A stretch of DNA of 44,310 nucleotides from an uncultured Bacilli bacterium (GTDB lineage Bacteria; Bacillota_I; Bacilli_A; RF39; UBA660), in contig CANQYB010000007.1 of assembly GCA_947627975.1 (NCBI GenBank), forward strand, positions 1-44,310, in the 5' to 3' direction. This document shows positions 15,284 through 24,324 of the stretch, one piece after another. The position numbers and the translations under genes are program-made. Numbering within the stretch: position 1 is the first letter of the stretch; every line of letters begins with the position of its first letter. The notes under the pieces were generated by a model, which made no database searches, was not told where the DNA came from, and worked only from the letters and a program-made list of their open reading frames with translations.

Positions 15284-15787
15284 TTATAATTCCTCCTTAC
15301 TTATTCCACGTAATTCAGCAATATGTTCTGGAGTTCTTTGAGATTTTAAAGCTTCTATAGTTGCTTTTGCCATGTTAACTTTAGTATTAGAACCTAGTGA
15401 TTTAGAAACTATATCATGAATACCAGCAAGTTCAACAACTGCTCTTACAGCACCTCCAGCAATTATACCAGTACCTTTTTTAGCAGGTTTAATTAAAACT
15501 TGAGCACGTCCTACTTTACCAATTGCTTCATGAGGAATTGTACGATTATCAATTAATGCAATTTTACATACATTTTTATTTGCAGCTTGAATAGCTTTAT
15601 TTATAGCTTCTGGAACTTCATTTGATTTTCCAGTACCAAGACCAACTAATCCTTTACGATTTCCAACAACAACAGTTGCTAAAAATCTAAAATGTCTACC
15701 ACCTTTAGTTACTTTTGTAACACGAGAAATAGATATAACATTTTCTTCTAATAATTTTTTCTTTTTGTTATTTTCAAATCTTGCCAT
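15284..15787 (-). CDS. rpsE: 30S ribosomal protein S5
   Basis: The 167-residue S5, with the N-terminal double-stranded RNA-binding domain ([23 protein letters not shown] spans about 20-42) and the C-terminal domain with [22 protein letters not shown]5 takes part in decoding fidelity and mRNA unwinding at the entry channel. It follows rplR and directly precedes rplO. Confidence 0.98.
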   Translation of the reverse strand: MARFENNKKKKLLEENVISISRVTKVTKGGRHFRFLATVVVGNRKGLVGLGTGKSNEVPEAINKAIQAANKNVCKIALIDNRTIPHEAIGKVGRAQVLIKPAKKGTGIIAGGAVRAVVELAGIHDIVSKSLGSNTKVNMAKATIEALKSQRTPEHIAELRGISKEEL

Positions 15788-15796
15788 TATATCCTC

Positions 15797-16153
15797 CTAA
15801 AATTCTAATCCAGCTTCTCTTGCTGCGTCTGCAAGAGCCTTTACACGTCCATGATAAAGATTTCCGCCACGATCAAATACTACTCTTTTAATTTTAGCTG
15901 ATTTAGCTTTTTTTGCAATATCCTTACCAACTTCTTTTGCTCCTTCTTGATTACCGCCATTTTTAAGTTTTAAAGCAACTGATGAAGAAGAAACTAGAGT
16001 AATTTGCTTTTCATCATCAATAATTTGTGCAAAAATATGACTATTAGATCTATATACACTTAATCTTGGAACTTCAGATGTGCCAAAAATACTTTTTCTA
16101 ACACGTTCATGTCTTTTTTGTCTCATTTTATTTTTTGATTCTTTTTTTATCAT
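15797..16153 (-). CDS. rplR: 50S ribosomal protein L18
   Basis: The 118-residue L18, which binds 5S rRNA with L5 in the central protuberance. Typical blocks are [15 protein letters not shown] (12-26), [19 protein letters not shown] and the C-terminal [26 protein letters not shown]. The start MIKKESKNK is the usual one for Firmicutes. Confidence 0.98.
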   Translation of the reverse strand: MIKKESKNKMRQKRHERVRKSIFGTSEVPRLSVYRSNSHIFAQIIDDEKQITLVSSSSVALKLKNGGNQEGAKEVGKDIAKKAKSAKIKRVVFDRGGNLYHGRVKALADAAREAGLEF

Positions 16154-16169
16154 TTCTAATCACTCCCAC

Positions 16170-16706
16170 CTATGCCGCTTTCTTTCCTTCTTTACGACGA
16201 ATATGTTCATCTTTATAACGTATTCCTTTACCTTTGTAAGGTTCTGGTTCACGAATTTTTCTTATATTAGCTGCAAATTCAGAAACTTTTTTCTTATCAA
16301 TACCTTTAATTACAAGCTCAGTATTACTAATAGCTTCTGCAGATAACTCATCAGGAATTATAACTTCAACTGGATGAGAGTATCCAGCATTTACAATAAT
16401 CTTTTTTCCATTTACAGCAAATTTATAACCTACTCCAACAGCTTCCAAATTTTTTTCAAAACCTTCAGTAACACCATCAATCATATTTTTAATAAGAGAA
16501 TTAGTAGTACCATGTAAAGCTATTGCTAATTTAGAATTATTATTTTTATCAACTACTACTTTACCATCAGATACACTTACACTAACTAATTTATCAAAAT
16601 TTAATTCTAATGTTCCTTTAGGTCCTTTAACAGTAATTTTATTGTCTACTATATCTACATTTACTCCATCGGGAATTATAAGTTCTCTTTTTCCAATTCT
16701 ACTCAT
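16170..16706 (-). CDS. rplF: 50S ribosomal protein L6
   Basis: The 178-residue L6 with its two repeated domains, the start MSRIGKREL and the conserved C-terminal block REPEPYKGKGIRYKDEHIRRKEGK. It lies at the GTPase-associated side of the large subunit near the sarcin-ricin loop. The ribosome site (AAGGAAA) is somewhat far from the ATG. Confidence 0.98.
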   Translation of the reverse strand: MSRIGKRELIIPDGVNVDIVDNKITVKGPKGTLELNFDKLVSVSVSDGKVVVDKNNNSKLAIALHGTTNSLIKNMIDGVTEGFEKNLEAVGVGYKFAVNGKKIIVNAGYSHPVEVIIPDELSAEAISNTELVIKGIDKKKVSEFAANIRKIREPEPYKGKGIRYKDEHIRRKEGKKAA

Positions 16707-16720
16707 ATATTTTTATTTCC

Positions 16721-17116
16721 TTACCATATATAGGCAAGTACTTCTCCTCCCAGATTTTTTTCACGTGCTTCCTTATCAGTCATTAATCCTTCAGAAGTTG
16801 AGATAATTGCAATTCCTAAACCATTTAATACTCTTGGAAGTTCATCAGCTTTTGCATAAACTCTAAGTCCAGGTTTACTAATTCTTTTAAGTCCAACAAT
16901 AACTCTTTCCTTTTTTTCACCATATTTTAAACTTAGATTAATTTTATTTCCCTTTGGATCATTAATAAATTCATAATCATTAATGTATCCTTTAGTTTTT
17001 AAAATTTCAGCAATAGATTTTGTAATATTAGAACCAAGAACAACAACATTATCATATTTCATTTGATTTGCATTTCTAATTCTTGTTAACATATCTGCAA
17101 TAATATCATTTACCAT
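16721..17116 (-). CDS. rpsH: 30S ribosomal protein S8
   Basis: The 131-residue S8, a primary 16S rRNA binder and in many bacteria the repressor of the spc operon. The start [16 protein letters not shown] is the family standard and follows GGAAG, so the ATG at 17114-17116 is used rather than upstream in-frame codons that run into the S14 stop. The C-terminal block [18 protein letters not shown] is intact. Confidence 0.98.
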   Translation of the reverse strand: MVNDIIADMLTRIRNANQMKYDNVVVLGSNITKSIAEILKTKGYINDYEFINDPKGNKINLSLKYGEKKERVIVGLKRISKPGLRVYAKADELPRVLNGLGIAIISTSEGLMTDKEAREKNLGGEVLAYIW

Positions 17117-17130
17117 AATTATCTTCCTTC

Positions 17131-17316
17131 CTACCAACTTGATTTTTTTACACCAGGAATTTCTCCACGTGATGCAAGTTCTCTAAAACAAATACGACAT
17201 AATTTAAATTTTCTAAGTACACCATGTGGACGTCCACATCTTTGACATCTTGTATAATTACGAACTTTAAATTTAGAGCCTTTATTATTTTTTGCTATCA
17301 TACTTTTTTTTGCCAT
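17131..17316 (-). CDS. rpsZ: 30S ribosomal protein S14, zinc-binding type Z
   Basis: A 61-residue short-form S14 with two CxxC pairs, CQRCGRPH (24-31) and CRIC (40-43), which bind zinc. This is the main housekeeping form of Gram-positive bacteria, in its normal place between rplE and rpsH. The end is [13 protein letters not shown]. Confidence 0.98.
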   Translation of the reverse strand: MAKKSMIAKNNKGSKFKVRNYTRCQRCGRPHGVLRKFKLCRICFRELASRGEIPGVKKSSW

Positions 17317-17328
17317 AAAACGTCCTCC

Positions 17329-17877
17329 TTACTTTTTAAATGGTAAGCCTAAGCCTTTAAGTAGACTCAAAGCTTCTTCATTTGTTTTTGCAGTTGTAAC
17401 AAAAACAATATCCATTCCTCTTATTTTTAAAACTTTGTCATATTCTATTTCTGGGAAAATTAATTGTTCTTTAATTCCTAAAGTATAATTACCAAAGCCA
17501 TCAAAAGATTTTGGTGAAAGTCCTCTAAAATCTCTTACACGTGGAAGTGCTAAATTAATTAATTTTTCCATAAAAACATACATTTTTTCATCTCTTAATG
17601 TAGTTTTTGTACCAATAATAGCTCCTTCTCTAAGCTTAAAACCAGCAATTGACTTTTTAGCTTTTGTTTTAACTGCTTTTTGTCCTGTAATAGTTTCAAG
17701 ATCATTAACTGCTGCTTCAATAAATTTTGAATCATGAGCAGCCTCTCCAACACCCATATTAATAACTATTTTTTCAAGACGAGGAACTTGCATAACTGAT
17801 TTATAATTAAATTCTTTTTTTAAAGAAGGTACAACTTCTTCTTTATATAATTTCTTTAAACTATTCAACTTTCTCAT
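17329..17877 (-). CDS. rplE: 50S ribosomal protein L5
   Basis: The 182-residue L5, a 5S rRNA-binding protein of the central protuberance that contacts P-site tRNA. Diagnostic blocks are [15 protein letters not shown] (32-46) and [22 protein letters not shown]. It lies three bases after rplX. Confidence 0.98.
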   Translation of the reverse strand: MRKLNSLKKLYKEEVVPSLKKEFNYKSVMQVPRLEKIVINMGVGEAAHDSKFIEAAVNDLETITGQKAVKTKAKKSIAGFKLREGAIIGTKTTLRDEKMYVFMEKLINLALPRVRDFRGLSPKSFDGFGNYTLGIKEQLIFPEIEYDKVLKIRGMDIVFVTTAKTNEEALSLLKGLGLPFKK

Positions 17878-17880
17878 CTC

Positions 17881-18183
17881 CTATTCTTTATCTTTCTTTG
17901 TTGTTTTTTTAGTTACATTTGTTTTTTTGGGTTTATCTTCAGTTTTAGTTTTAGCTGTCTTTTTATTATCAACAACTTTAACATTAGATACATGAATTGG
18001 AGCTTCACGATCAATTATACCGCCCATTTCATTTCCACCATTAGGCTTCATATGTTTTTTTATAATATTAATTCCTTCAATAATCACACGATTATCTTTT
18101 TTTAATGTTTTAATTACTCTGCCTTCTTTTCCTTTAGAAGCACCTGCAATAACTTTTACATTATCTCCTACTTTTACTTTCAT
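17881..18183 (-). CDS. rplX: 50S ribosomal protein L24 with lysine-rich tail
   Basis: A 100-residue L24, the assembly initiator protein at the tunnel exit. The KOW motif lies at the start ([21 protein letters not shown], from residue 2), followed by [12 protein letters not shown]. Past about residue 77 there is a Lys/Thr tail ([10 protein letters not shown], then TTKKDKE) that looks unstructured and longer than in a minimal L24. Confidence 0.97.
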   Translation of the reverse strand: MKVKVGDNVKVIAGASKGKEGRVIKTLKKDNRVIIEGINIIKKHMKPNGGNEMGGIIDREAPIHVSNVKVVDNKKTAKTKTEDKPKKTNVTKKTTKKDKE

Positions 18184-18194
18184 ATTTTAGCCTC

Positions 18195-18563
18195 CTATAA
18201 AACTTCAGGTGCAAGTGAAACTATTTTCATGAAATCTTTATCACGAAGTTCACGAGCAACAGGTCCTAAAACTCTTGTTCCTACAGGTGTCTTATCATCT
18301 TTAATAATAACGCAAGCATTATCTTCAAATTTTATATAAGAGCCATCCTTACGTTTAACACCTTGAACAGTTCTAACTATTACTGCTTTTACAACTTTAC
18401 CTTTAGGCAAATTACTGTTTGGAATAGCTTTTTTTACTGTACCTACAACAATATCACCAATATTAGCAAATTTTCTTTTGCTACCACCTAAACATCTAAT
18501 AACAAGTAATTCACGAGCTCCAGAATTATCAACAACTTTTAATCTACTTTCTTGTGCAACCAT
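18195..18563 (-). CDS. rplN: 50S ribosomal protein L14
   Basis: The 122-residue L14 at the subunit interface. The start is [21 protein letters not shown], and the conserved C-terminal block [23 protein letters not shown] is complete. A strong AGGAGGT site precedes the ATG. Confidence 0.98.
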   Translation of the reverse strand: MVAQESRLKVVDNSGARELLVIRCLGGSKRKFANIGDIVVGTVKKAIPNSNLPKGKVVKAVIVRTVQGVKRKDGSYIKFEDNACVIIKDDKTPVGTRVLGPVARELRDKDFMKIVSLAPEVL

Positions 18564-18574
18564 TGTGATACCTC

Positions 18575-18838
18575 CTATAAAACTACAGCTTCGATTAGAA
18601 CTTCAACTAGTTCATATCTTTTACTTTTAGATAATGGTCTAGTACTTCTAATTCTTACTGTATCTCCAACTTTTGCAATATTTTTTTCATCATGAGCAGT
18701 ATATTTTTTAGAATATTTAACTCTTTTACCATATAGTGGATGCTTACGATGAGTTTCAACTAAAACAGTTATAGTTTTATCATTTTTATCACTTACTACT
18801 TTACCTGTAAGGTATGTTTGTTTATTTTTCTCCATCAT
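18575..18838 (-). CDS. rpsQ: 30S ribosomal protein S17
   Basis: An S17 of up to 87 residues with an OB fold; it binds 16S rRNA early in assembly. Blocks [19 protein letters not shown] and [19 protein letters not shown] are typical. The gene begins inside the 3' end of rpmC, and two tandem ATGs are possible starts. The ribosome site is weak, so translational coupling with rpmC is likely. Confidence 0.97.
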   Translation of the reverse strand: MMEKNKQTYLTGKVVSDKNDKTITVLVETHRKHPLYGKRVKYSKKYTAHDEKNIAKVGDTVRIRSTRPLSKSKRYELVEVLIEAVVL

Positions 18839-19043
18839 TTACACCACTTTCTACAAGTTTTCTTTCATTTAAAATAGTTTTCATTCTAGCAATATCTTTT
18901 CTTAAATGATTAATTTTTTTAGGTTTTTCTAAAGATCCAGTTGATTGTTTTAAACGAAGTTCAAATAATTCAACTTTAGTATCTTTAATTTTTTTCAAAA
19001 TTTCTTCATTGCTTAATTTTCTAATTTCATCAATTTTCATCAT
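18822..19043 (-). CDS. rpmC: 50S ribosomal protein L29
   Basis: A 73-residue helical L29 located at the exit of the peptide tunnel, near the docking site for trigger factor and SRP. The blocks [13 protein letters not shown] and [15 protein letters not shown] are typical. It starts with tandem ATGs in the TAATGATG overlap with rplP, and its last codons overlap rpsQ. Confidence 0.97.
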   Translation of the reverse strand: MMKIDEIRKLSNEEILKKIKDTKVELFELRLKQSTGSLEKPKKINHLRKDIARMKTILNERKLVESGVNDGEK

Positions 19044-19465
19044 TAAGCACCTACCTTTTCATCTTTTTTTACAAATTTACATTTAACTGGTAATTTATGA
19101 GATGCAAGTCTTAATGCTTCTCTAGCAATTTCTTCTGAAACTTCACCAATTTCAAACATAATTTTTCCTTCTTTAACAACTGCTACCCAATCTTCTACAT
19201 TACCTTTACCTTTACCCATACGAGTTTCTAAAGGTTTTCTAGTTCTAGCTAAGTGAGGAAAAATGTTAATCCAAACTTTTCCTCCACGTTTCATATAACG
19301 TGTCATAGCTATACGAGCTGCTTCTATTTGTCTAGCAGTTACATAAGCACCATTACATGCCTTAAGTCCAAAATCTCCAAAATGAAGTTCTGTATTACCA
19401 CGAGCATGTCCTTCAAAAGTTAAACGATGTGGTTTTCTATATTTAGTTCTTTTTGGTATTAACAT
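19043..19465 (-). CDS. rplP: 50S ribosomal protein L16
   Basis: A 140-residue L16 that helps to position A-site tRNA. The start [14 protein letters not shown] is the family standard and is set by AGGAGGG, so the ATG at 19463-19465 is used. Upstream in-frame codons are really the end of rpsC in another frame. rplP and rpsC overlap by 23 bases, so the L16 ribosome site lies within the S3 coding sequence. Confidence 0.98.
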   Translation of the reverse strand: MLIPKRTKYRKPHRLTFEGHARGNTELHFGDFGLKACNGAYVTARQIEAARIAMTRYMKRGGKVWINIFPHLARTRKPLETRMGKGKGNVEDWVAVVKEGKIMFEIGEVSEEIAREALRLASHKLPVKCKFVKKDEKVGA

Positions 19466-20120
19466 TATTGTTTCCCTCCTTTGATTTCTTTGAAGGAAGT
19501 ATTTCACCTTTATATATCCAAACTTTTACACCTATTTTACCATAAGTTGTTAAAGCTTCACTAACTGCGTAATCAATGTCAGCACGAATAGTATGTAGGG
19601 GAACAGTACCTTCAGTATAACCTTCGCTTCTTGCCATTTCAGCTCCACCTAGTCTTCCTGAAACTAATGTTTTTATTCCCTTTGCTCCAGCTTTCATAGT
19701 ATTTCTAATTGCTCTTTTTTGAGCACTTCTAAATGGAGCTCTATTTTCAATTTGACTAGCAATGTTATCTGCAACTAATTGAGCAGATAAATCAGGTTTT
19801 TTTACTTCAATAATTGAAATATAAATATCTTCTTTTACAATTTTTTTAATATCGTTTCTCAAGCGTTCAATATCTTCTCCGCCTTTACCAATTACTACAC
19901 CTGGTTTTGCAGTGTAAATAGTAATATCAGTTCTTTTAGAATTTCTTTCAATAAGAACAGAAGCAATAGCAGCATCCTTTAATTTATTTGCTAAATATTT
20001 ACGAATTTTAATATCCTTATTTAAAGTATCACCAAATTTACTACTAGGTGCGTACCATTTTGCTTGCCAATCTTTATTAACGCCAATTCTATAGCTTATT
20101 GGATTAACTTTTTGACCCAT
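19443..20120 (-). CDS. rpsC: 30S ribosomal protein S3
   Basis: A 225-residue S3. It contains the KH domain with [20 protein letters not shown] (74-93) and the C-terminal domain with [22 protein letters not shown]; together with S4 and S5 it lines the mRNA entry tunnel and has unwinding activity. The start MGQKVNP is usual. The C-terminus past the conserved WIYKGEILP is short and Asn/Lys-rich, and its coding part overlaps rplP. Confidence 0.98.
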   Translation of the reverse strand: MGQKVNPISYRIGVNKDWQAKWYAPSSKFGDTLNKDIKIRKYLANKLKDAAIASVLIERNSKRTDITIYTAKPGVVIGKGGEDIERLRNDIKKIVKEDIYISIIEVKKPDLSAQLVADNIASQIENRAPFRSAQKRAIRNTMKAGAKGIKTLVSGRLGGAEMARSEGYTEGTVPLHTIRADIDYAVSEALTTYGKIGVKVWIYKGEILPSKKSKEGNNNVNTKKN

Positions 20121-20122
20121 TT

Positions 20123-20467
20123 TTAAGCCTCCTTCTTGTCACTTTTTACTTTAATAGTAATGTGACTAGTTCTTTTATCTCTTCTATCAACACCTGCACG
20201 AGATGCAATTTTCATTCTTTTAAGTATTTGTCCAGGATTTACATAGCATTCAGAAATATATAAATCTTCTTCCTTCATATTAAAATTATTTGTAGCATTA
20301 GCAACAGCAGATGCTAAAACTTTTTGGATTAAACGACTAGCTTTAGTGTTAGTATTTAAAAGAATAGCAGTAGCAGTTTTAATATCTTTACCACGAATTA
20401 AATCAAGTGTCATTCTTGCTTTTCTTGGAGCAATCATTGCACCTTTTAAAATAGCATATGTTTCCAT
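20123..20467 (-). CDS. rplV: 50S ribosomal protein L22
   Basis: A 114-residue L22 whose beta-hairpin lines the peptide tunnel constriction. The start region [23 protein letters not shown] (5-27) and the hairpin region with [22 protein letters not shown] are typical. It begins ten bases after rpsS. Confidence 0.98.
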   Translation of the reverse strand: METYAILKGAMIAPRKARMTLDLIRGKDIKTATAILLNTNTKASRLIQKVLASAVANATNNFNMKEEDLYISECYVNPGQILKRMKIASRAGVDRRDKRTSHITIKVKSDKKEA

Positions 20468-20476
20468 TTAAACCTC

Positions 20477-20740
20477 CTACTTTTGTCCAGCGTGACCACC
20501 AAATTTACGTGTTAGAGAAAATTCTCCTAATTTGTGGCCAACCATTTCTTCAGTAATAAAAACAGGTATATATTCTTTTCCATTATGAACTGCTATTGTA
20601 TGTCCAATAAAATCTGGAAAAATAGTTGATCTTCTTGATTTTGTTTTTATAACATCTTTTTTATTTTCTTCATTTAATTTATTTATTTTTTTTAATAAAG
20701 ACTTTTCAACATATGGTCCTTTTTTCAAACTTCTTGCCAT
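20477..20740 (-). CDS. rpsS: 30S ribosomal protein S19
   Basis: An 87-residue S19 of the small-subunit head. [19 protein letters not shown] and the blocks [19 protein letters not shown] and [18 protein letters not shown] are diagnostic. The length is slightly below the common 92 residues. Confidence 0.98.
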   Translation of the reverse strand: MARSLKKGPYVEKSLLKKINKLNEENKKDVIKTKSRRSTIFPDFIGHTIAVHNGKEYIPVFITEEMVGHKLGEFSLTRKFGGHAGQK

Positions 20741-20749
20741 AATACCCTC

Positions 20750-21580
20750 CTATTTCTTTCTACGACTAACAATTAATTTGCTAGAAGCTTTCTTTTTATT
20801 TCGAGTTTTATATCCAAGAGCAGGTTTACCCCAAGGTGTCATTGGACTCTTACGTCCTACTGGAGCTTTACCTTCTCCACCACCATGTGGATGGTCATTA
20901 GGATTCATAACAGATCCTCGGTTAGTTGGTCTAATACCCATATGTCTTTTTCGTCCTGCTTTTCCAATTTTTACAAGTTCAAAATCTTCATTTCCAACTT
21001 CTCCAATAGTAGCCATACATGTTCCTAGAATCTTTCTTGTTTCACCACTTTGTAATCTAATCATTACATATTTACCTTCTCTTCCTAGAATTTGAGCAGA
21101 AGATCCAGCACTTCTACATAAAGCAGCTCCAGCTTTTGGTCTTATTTCAATATTGTGAATTGTTGATCCAACTGGAATATTTGCAAGTGGTAAGGCATTA
21201 CCTATTTGAATATCAGCATTTTCTCCGCTTTGTACTATCATATTAACTTTAAGATCTTTAGGAGCAATAATATATCTTTTTTCTCCATCTTTATAATTAA
21301 TTAAAGCAATATTTGCATTTCGATTAGGATCATATTCAATAGTAACTACTCTACCAGGAATATCAAATTTATTTCTTTTAAAATCTATTATACGATATTT
21401 TCTTTTAGCTCCACCACCAATATGTCTTACCGTAATTTTACCTTGATTATTTCTTCCACCAGTTTTAACTTTTTTAATAAGCAATGACTTTTCAGGAAGT
21501 TTATGAGTAATTTCAGAATTAATTAAAGTACTCATATTTCTGCGACCGTTAGTGGTTGGCTTATACTTCTTTATTGGCAT
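20750..21580 (-). CDS. rplB: 50S ribosomal protein L2
   Basis: A 276-residue L2, a primary 23S rRNA binder near the peptidyl-transferase centre. The conserved [19 protein letters not shown] block, [21 protein letters not shown] near the C-terminus, and the essential His in NPNDHPHGG are present. Confidence 0.99.
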   Translation of the reverse strand: MPIKKYKPTTNGRRNMSTLINSEITHKLPEKSLLIKKVKTGGRNNQGKITVRHIGGGAKRKYRIIDFKRNKFDIPGRVVTIEYDPNRNANIALINYKDGEKRYIIAPKDLKVNMIVQSGENADIQIGNALPLANIPVGSTIHNIEIRPKAGAALCRSAGSSAQILGREGKYVMIRLQSGETRKILGTCMATIGEVGNEDFELVKIGKAGRKRHMGIRPTNRGSVMNPNDHPHGGGEGKAPVGRKSPMTPWGKPALGYKTRNKKKASSKLIVSRRKK

Positions 21581-21595
21581 ATATTATCGTCCTTT

Positions 21596-21874
21596 CTATA
21601 TTTCTATTGATTCGCCATCTTTTAAAGTTATGATAGCTTTTTTATATGTTTTTGTTTTTCCAGTGTATCTTCCAACTCTTCTATCCTTTGGCTTTGTATT
21701 AAGAGTATTTAATTTAACTACATGTACACCAAAAGCTTCTTCAAAAGCTTTTTTTATTTGAAATTTTGTTGCTTTTTTATTTACTTTAAAAACATAAGTT
21801 TTACCATTTTCAGCAATATTACCAGCTTTTTCTGTAATAACTGGTGTATAAATAATATCAGTATAATCTTTCAT
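21596..21874 (-). CDS. rplW: 50S ribosomal protein L23
   Basis: A 92-residue L23, the docking site for trigger factor and SRP at the tunnel exit. Blocks TPVITEKAGNIAENGKTYVF and FGVHVVKLNTLNTKPKDRRVG are typical. Its ATG overlaps the rplD stop. Confidence 0.98.
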   Translation of the reverse strand: MKDYTDIIYTPVITEKAGNIAENGKTYVFKVNKKATKFQIKKAFEEAFGVHVVKLNTLNTKPKDRRVGRYTGKTKTYKKAIITLKDGESIEI

Positions 21875-22497
21875 TATTTTAATACCTCCTCAATTTGTTT
21901 TAGAGAAGATTCTTCAAATACAATAGTATCTGCATAAGATAAATCTAAAACATTTATTTCAGAAGCTAAGCAAACATATGCATTATTAATATTTCTAGTT
22001 GCCATAAATAAATTTTCATTATCACCAGAAGTAATAAATAATGTTTTTTCATTTAGTTTTAATTTTTTCATAATATCAATAGCTTCTTTAGTTTTTAAAC
22101 TAGCAAGTTCAATCTTATCAATAACAAGCATTTTTTTATTTTGAAATTTATAAGATAGTGCACTTTTTAATGCTAACAATCTTTCTTTTTTATTTACTTT
22201 AAACGAATAATCTCTTGGTGTTGGACCATTTACTACTCCTCCACCTCTATAATGTGGTGCACGTATTGTTCCTTGACGAGCATTACCGGTTCCTTTTTGT
22301 TTATAAGGTTTTTTCCCACCACCAGATACTTCAGAACGAGTTTTAGTTTTATGTGTTCCTTGTCTTAATGATGCTAATGCATGGTCAATTTCTTTTTTTA
22401 AAACAATATTATTAACTGTTATATTAAAAATATCATTACTTACTTCTATATCTTTAATTTTTTCACCAGCAAGGTTTATTAATTTTATTTTTGCCAT
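21874..22497 (-). CDS. rplD: 50S ribosomal protein L4
   Basis: A 207-residue L4 whose extended loop (GGGKKPYKQKGTGNARQGT, about 61-79) lines the peptide tunnel. In some bacteria L4 also represses its own operon by binding the S10 leader; the structured leader at 23567-23694 makes that question relevant here. It overlaps its neighbours by TAATG-type junctions. Confidence 0.98.
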   Translation of the reverse strand: MAKIKLINLAGEKIKDIEVSNDIFNITVNNIVLKKEIDHALASLRQGTHKTKTRSEVSGGGKKPYKQKGTGNARQGTIRAPHYRGGGVVNGPTPRDYSFKVNKKERLLALKSALSYKFQNKKMLVIDKIELASLKTKEAIDIMKKLKLNEKTLFITSGDNENLFMATRNINNAYVCLASEINVLDLSYADTIVFEESSLKQIEEVLK

Positions 22498-23240
22498 TAT
22501 TTTTCACCTTCTTTATTAGAAGTAGAAACCTCATCTGATTTTGTTTTTTCAACTTCTTCAACAGAATCAACAACAGTTTCTTCTACATATTTAATTAATT
22601 CTTTAGGATTACTTTTTCTATTATTTTTAACAGCACTTTTAATTAATACCATAGAATTTTTAGCACCAGGAACATTTCCACTAACTAGTATATAATTATC
22701 TTCTAAGTTAACATCAATAATTTCAAGATTTTGAATAGTAACAGTTTCATGTCCCATATGTCCTGGTAAATTTTTCCCCTTTAAAACTCTTTTTGGTAAC
22801 ATTGTTCCCATAGATCCTGGACCTCTATGATAATGTGATCCATGTGCCATAGGTCCTCTAGATTGATTATGTCTTTTTATAACACCTTGAAATCCTTTTC
22901 CTTTACTTGTACCAGTAACGTCAACGATTTCTCCTATAGAAAAAATTGACCCATCAATAATTTCTCCAACATTTAATGCGCCTTCAAAATCTCTTATTTC
23001 TTTTAAGAAGCGCTTAGGAGTAGTATTTGCTTTTTTAGAATGTCCTAACTTAGCTTTGTTTGATTTATTTTCCTTTACATCAACTGTACCAATTTGTATA
23101 GCATTATAACCATCAGTTTCTTTAGTTTTAACTTGCATTACAACATTTGGTTTAATTTCAATTACAGTAACAGGAATTATATTTCCATCTTTAGTAAAAA
23201 TTGAAGTCATTCCAATTTTACGTCCTAAGATTCCTTTCAT
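22497..23240 (-). CDS. rplC: 50S ribosomal protein L3 with acidic C-terminal extension
   Basis: A 247-residue L3. The start [15 protein letters not shown] and the block [17 protein letters not shown] (about 131-147), whose loop reaches the peptidyl-transferase centre, are typical. After about residue 210, where the conserved fold normally ends, there is an extension of some 35 residues rich in Glu, Val and Ser ([19 protein letters not shown]). It looks disordered; its role is unknown. Confidence 0.97.
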   Translation of the reverse strand: MKGILGRKIGMTSIFTKDGNIIPVTVIEIKPNVVMQVKTKETDGYNAIQIGTVDVKENKSNKAKLGHSKKANTTPKRFLKEIRDFEGALNVGEIIDGSIFSIGEIVDVTGTSKGKGFQGVIKRHNQSRGPMAHGSHYHRGPGSMGTMLPKRVLKGKNLPGHMGHETVTIQNLEIIDVNLEDNYILVSGNVPGAKNSMVLIKSAVKNNRKSNPKELIKYVEETVVDSVEEVEKTKSDEVSTSNKEGEK

Positions 23241-23257
23241 TTTTTTATCCTTCTTTC

Positions 23258-23566
23258 TTATAATTTTATTTCTATATCAACACCACTTGGTAAATCAAGA
23301 TGTGTTAGAGCATCGATTGTTTCTTTGCTTGGCTTTTTAATATCAATTAATCTTTTATGTGTTCTCATTTCAAATTGTTCACGAGAGTCTTTATATTTAT
23401 GTACTGCTCGTAAAATTGTAATTTTATCAACATGAGTTGGAAGTGGAATTGGTCCAGAAACTTCCCCACCAGTTCTTTTAACTGTTTCAACTATTTTTCC
23501 AGCAGCAAGATCTAAAGCTCTATGATCATATGATTTTAGTCTAATTCTAACTTTTTCATTTGCCAT
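23258..23566 (-). CDS. rpsJ: 30S ribosomal protein S10
   Basis: The 102-residue S10, also known as NusE for its part in antitermination complexes. Blocks [26 protein letters not shown] and [29 protein letters not shown] are diagnostic. It is the first gene of the supercluster, preceded by an AGGAG site within the conserved leader. Confidence 0.99.
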   Translation of the reverse strand: MANEKVRIRLKSYDHRALDLAAGKIVETVKRTGGEVSGPIPLPTHVDKITILRAVHKYKDSREQFEMRTHKRLIDIKKPSKETIDALTHLDLPSGVDIEIKL

Positions 23567-23694
23567 ATTTGTAATTTTTCTCCTTTCGTCTATATCTAGT
23601 ATAGACTCGCTCCATGCAAATTACCTGATGCTAGTTTTTATTATTCAACTTTACCTAGCGTATCAGCAACCTCGCACTTCAAAGCAGTCATACA
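23567..23694 (-). promoter_or_regulatory. Structured 5' leader of the S10 operon
   Basis: About 128 bases, visibly richer in GC than surrounding intergenic DNA, separate the promoter from rpsJ. One helix pairs 23655-23665 with 23626-23634 (TGAT-AC-GCTAG with CTAGCATCA). A second hairpin, GTCTATA/TATAGAC with a five-base loop, lies at 23588-23606 just ahead of the AGGAG site. The downstream half closely resembles the leader sequence I associate with rpsJ in other Firmicutes. A role in ribosomal-protein feedback is inferred. Confidence 0.65.
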
Positions 23695-23700
23695 AAATTC

Positions 23701-23729
23701 ATTATACAAAAATATTTTATGAAATGCAA
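23701..23729 (-). promoter_or_regulatory. Sigma-A promoter of the S10 operon
   Basis: TTGCAT (23724-23729) and TATAAT (23701-23706) on the minus strand are 17 bases apart. The predicted transcript start is near 23694. No other promoter this strong is evident within the 14-kb cluster. Confidence 0.85.
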
Positions 23730-23797
23730 GTAAAAATTAATACATTTTTGATGCAAAATTAATACTATTTCAAAAATTAAATGATTAAGTTATATAA

Positions 23798-23843
23798 TAG
23801 AAAAAAATAAAGACGATTATGTTATTAACATTTAATCGTCTTT
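23798..23843. terminator. Terminator downstream of the frameshifted small gene
   Basis: A stem AAAGACGATTA/TAATCGTCTTT (23809-23843) is followed on the minus strand by ATTTTTTTCT. It separates the small gene at 23847 from the S10 promoter and would block read-through into the S10 operon. Confidence 0.8.
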
Positions 23844-23846
23844 CAA

Positions 23847-23995
23847 CTATTTCTTTAAATTAAATATTTTGTCTACTTCACTATCTAAATATGGCGAAAC
23901 ACTTCCATCATTTCTCTTTTTTAACATTTGATAGTATTCTTGTTTTTGTTTCTTCTTAATGTCATTACATATTTTTTTCTTTCTTTTTTAAACAT
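23847..23995 (-). pseudogene. Small gene interrupted by a -1 frameshift in a poly-A tract
   Basis: An ATG at 23993-23995 follows AGGGAG at a proper distance and opens MFKKERKK. After an A7 tract this frame goes on to an unnatural-looking Arg/Asn-rich end. In the -1 frame the reading continues as a natural-looking protein: a Lys/Gln-rich helix, then EYYQMLKKRNDGSVSPYLD and VDKIFNLKK, ending TAG at 23847 just before a terminator. The 149 bases are one short of 50 codons. I do not know the family. It may be a sequencing error, a decayed gene, or slippage-dependent expression. Confidence 0.55.
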
Positions 23996-24015
23996 CCTAA
24001 ATTATCTCCCTCATT

Positions 24016-24043
24016 AAAAAAAAACTAATACTTATTGTATTAG
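24016..24043 (-). terminator. Terminator of secG
   Basis: A stem CTAATAC/GTATTAG (24025-24043) lies just past the secG stop and is followed by nine T residues on the minus strand. Confidence 0.85.
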
Positions 24044-24051
24044 ATTTTTTA

Positions 24052-24267
24052 TTATTTTACATACAAAATAAATGAAACTATAATAAATGTAATACCAAGT
24101 ATTGCAGTAATTCTTGTAATTAGTAGTTCAGAGCCTCTTTCTTTTCTATTTTGAAATAAGTTTTCATTTCCTCCACTAATGATTTGACTAGAATCACTTG
24201 CTTTATTACTTTGAAGAAGTACAATTACAATTATTAATATTGATATAATTAATAAAAATAGTTCCAT
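24052..24267 (-). CDS. secG: Preprotein translocase subunit SecG
   Basis: A 71-residue SecG with two transmembrane helices (about 2-20 and 47-68) joined by a cytoplasmic loop carrying the family block VLLQSNKASDSSQIISGGNENLF. It assists SecA-driven export together with SecY (13586-14842). The ATG at 24265-24267 is set by AGGTG; the GTG three codons upstream is part of that site. In many Firmicutes secG precedes rnr and smpB; here it follows eno and has its own promoter and terminator. Confidence 0.93.
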   Translation of the reverse strand: MELFLLIISILIIVIVLLQSNKASDSSQIISGGNENLFQNRKERGSELLITRITAILGITFIIVSFILYVK

Positions 24268-24295
24268 GTTTTTCACCTGTTTCTCTCACTAAACT

Positions 24296-24324
24296 AATTT
24301 AACATAAAAATTTATTTAAATCAA
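24296..24324 (-). promoter_or_regulatory. Promoter of secG
   Basis: TTGATT (24319-24324) and TAAATT (24296-24301) on the minus strand are 17 bases apart, immediately after the eno stop codon. Confidence 0.5.

Noticed and set aside
20778-21095. Plus-strand reading frame of 105 codons opposite rplB
   Set aside because: It lies entirely antisense to the highly conserved L2 gene; composition and lack of a ribosome site mark it as a shadow.
23641-23691. A 16-codon reading frame at the very 5' end of the S10 leader (ATG at 23689-23691, TAA at 23641-23643)
   Set aside because: It begins about three bases from the predicted transcript start with no ribosome site, and its bases are accounted for by the leader helix. 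Chance is more likely than a leader peptide.
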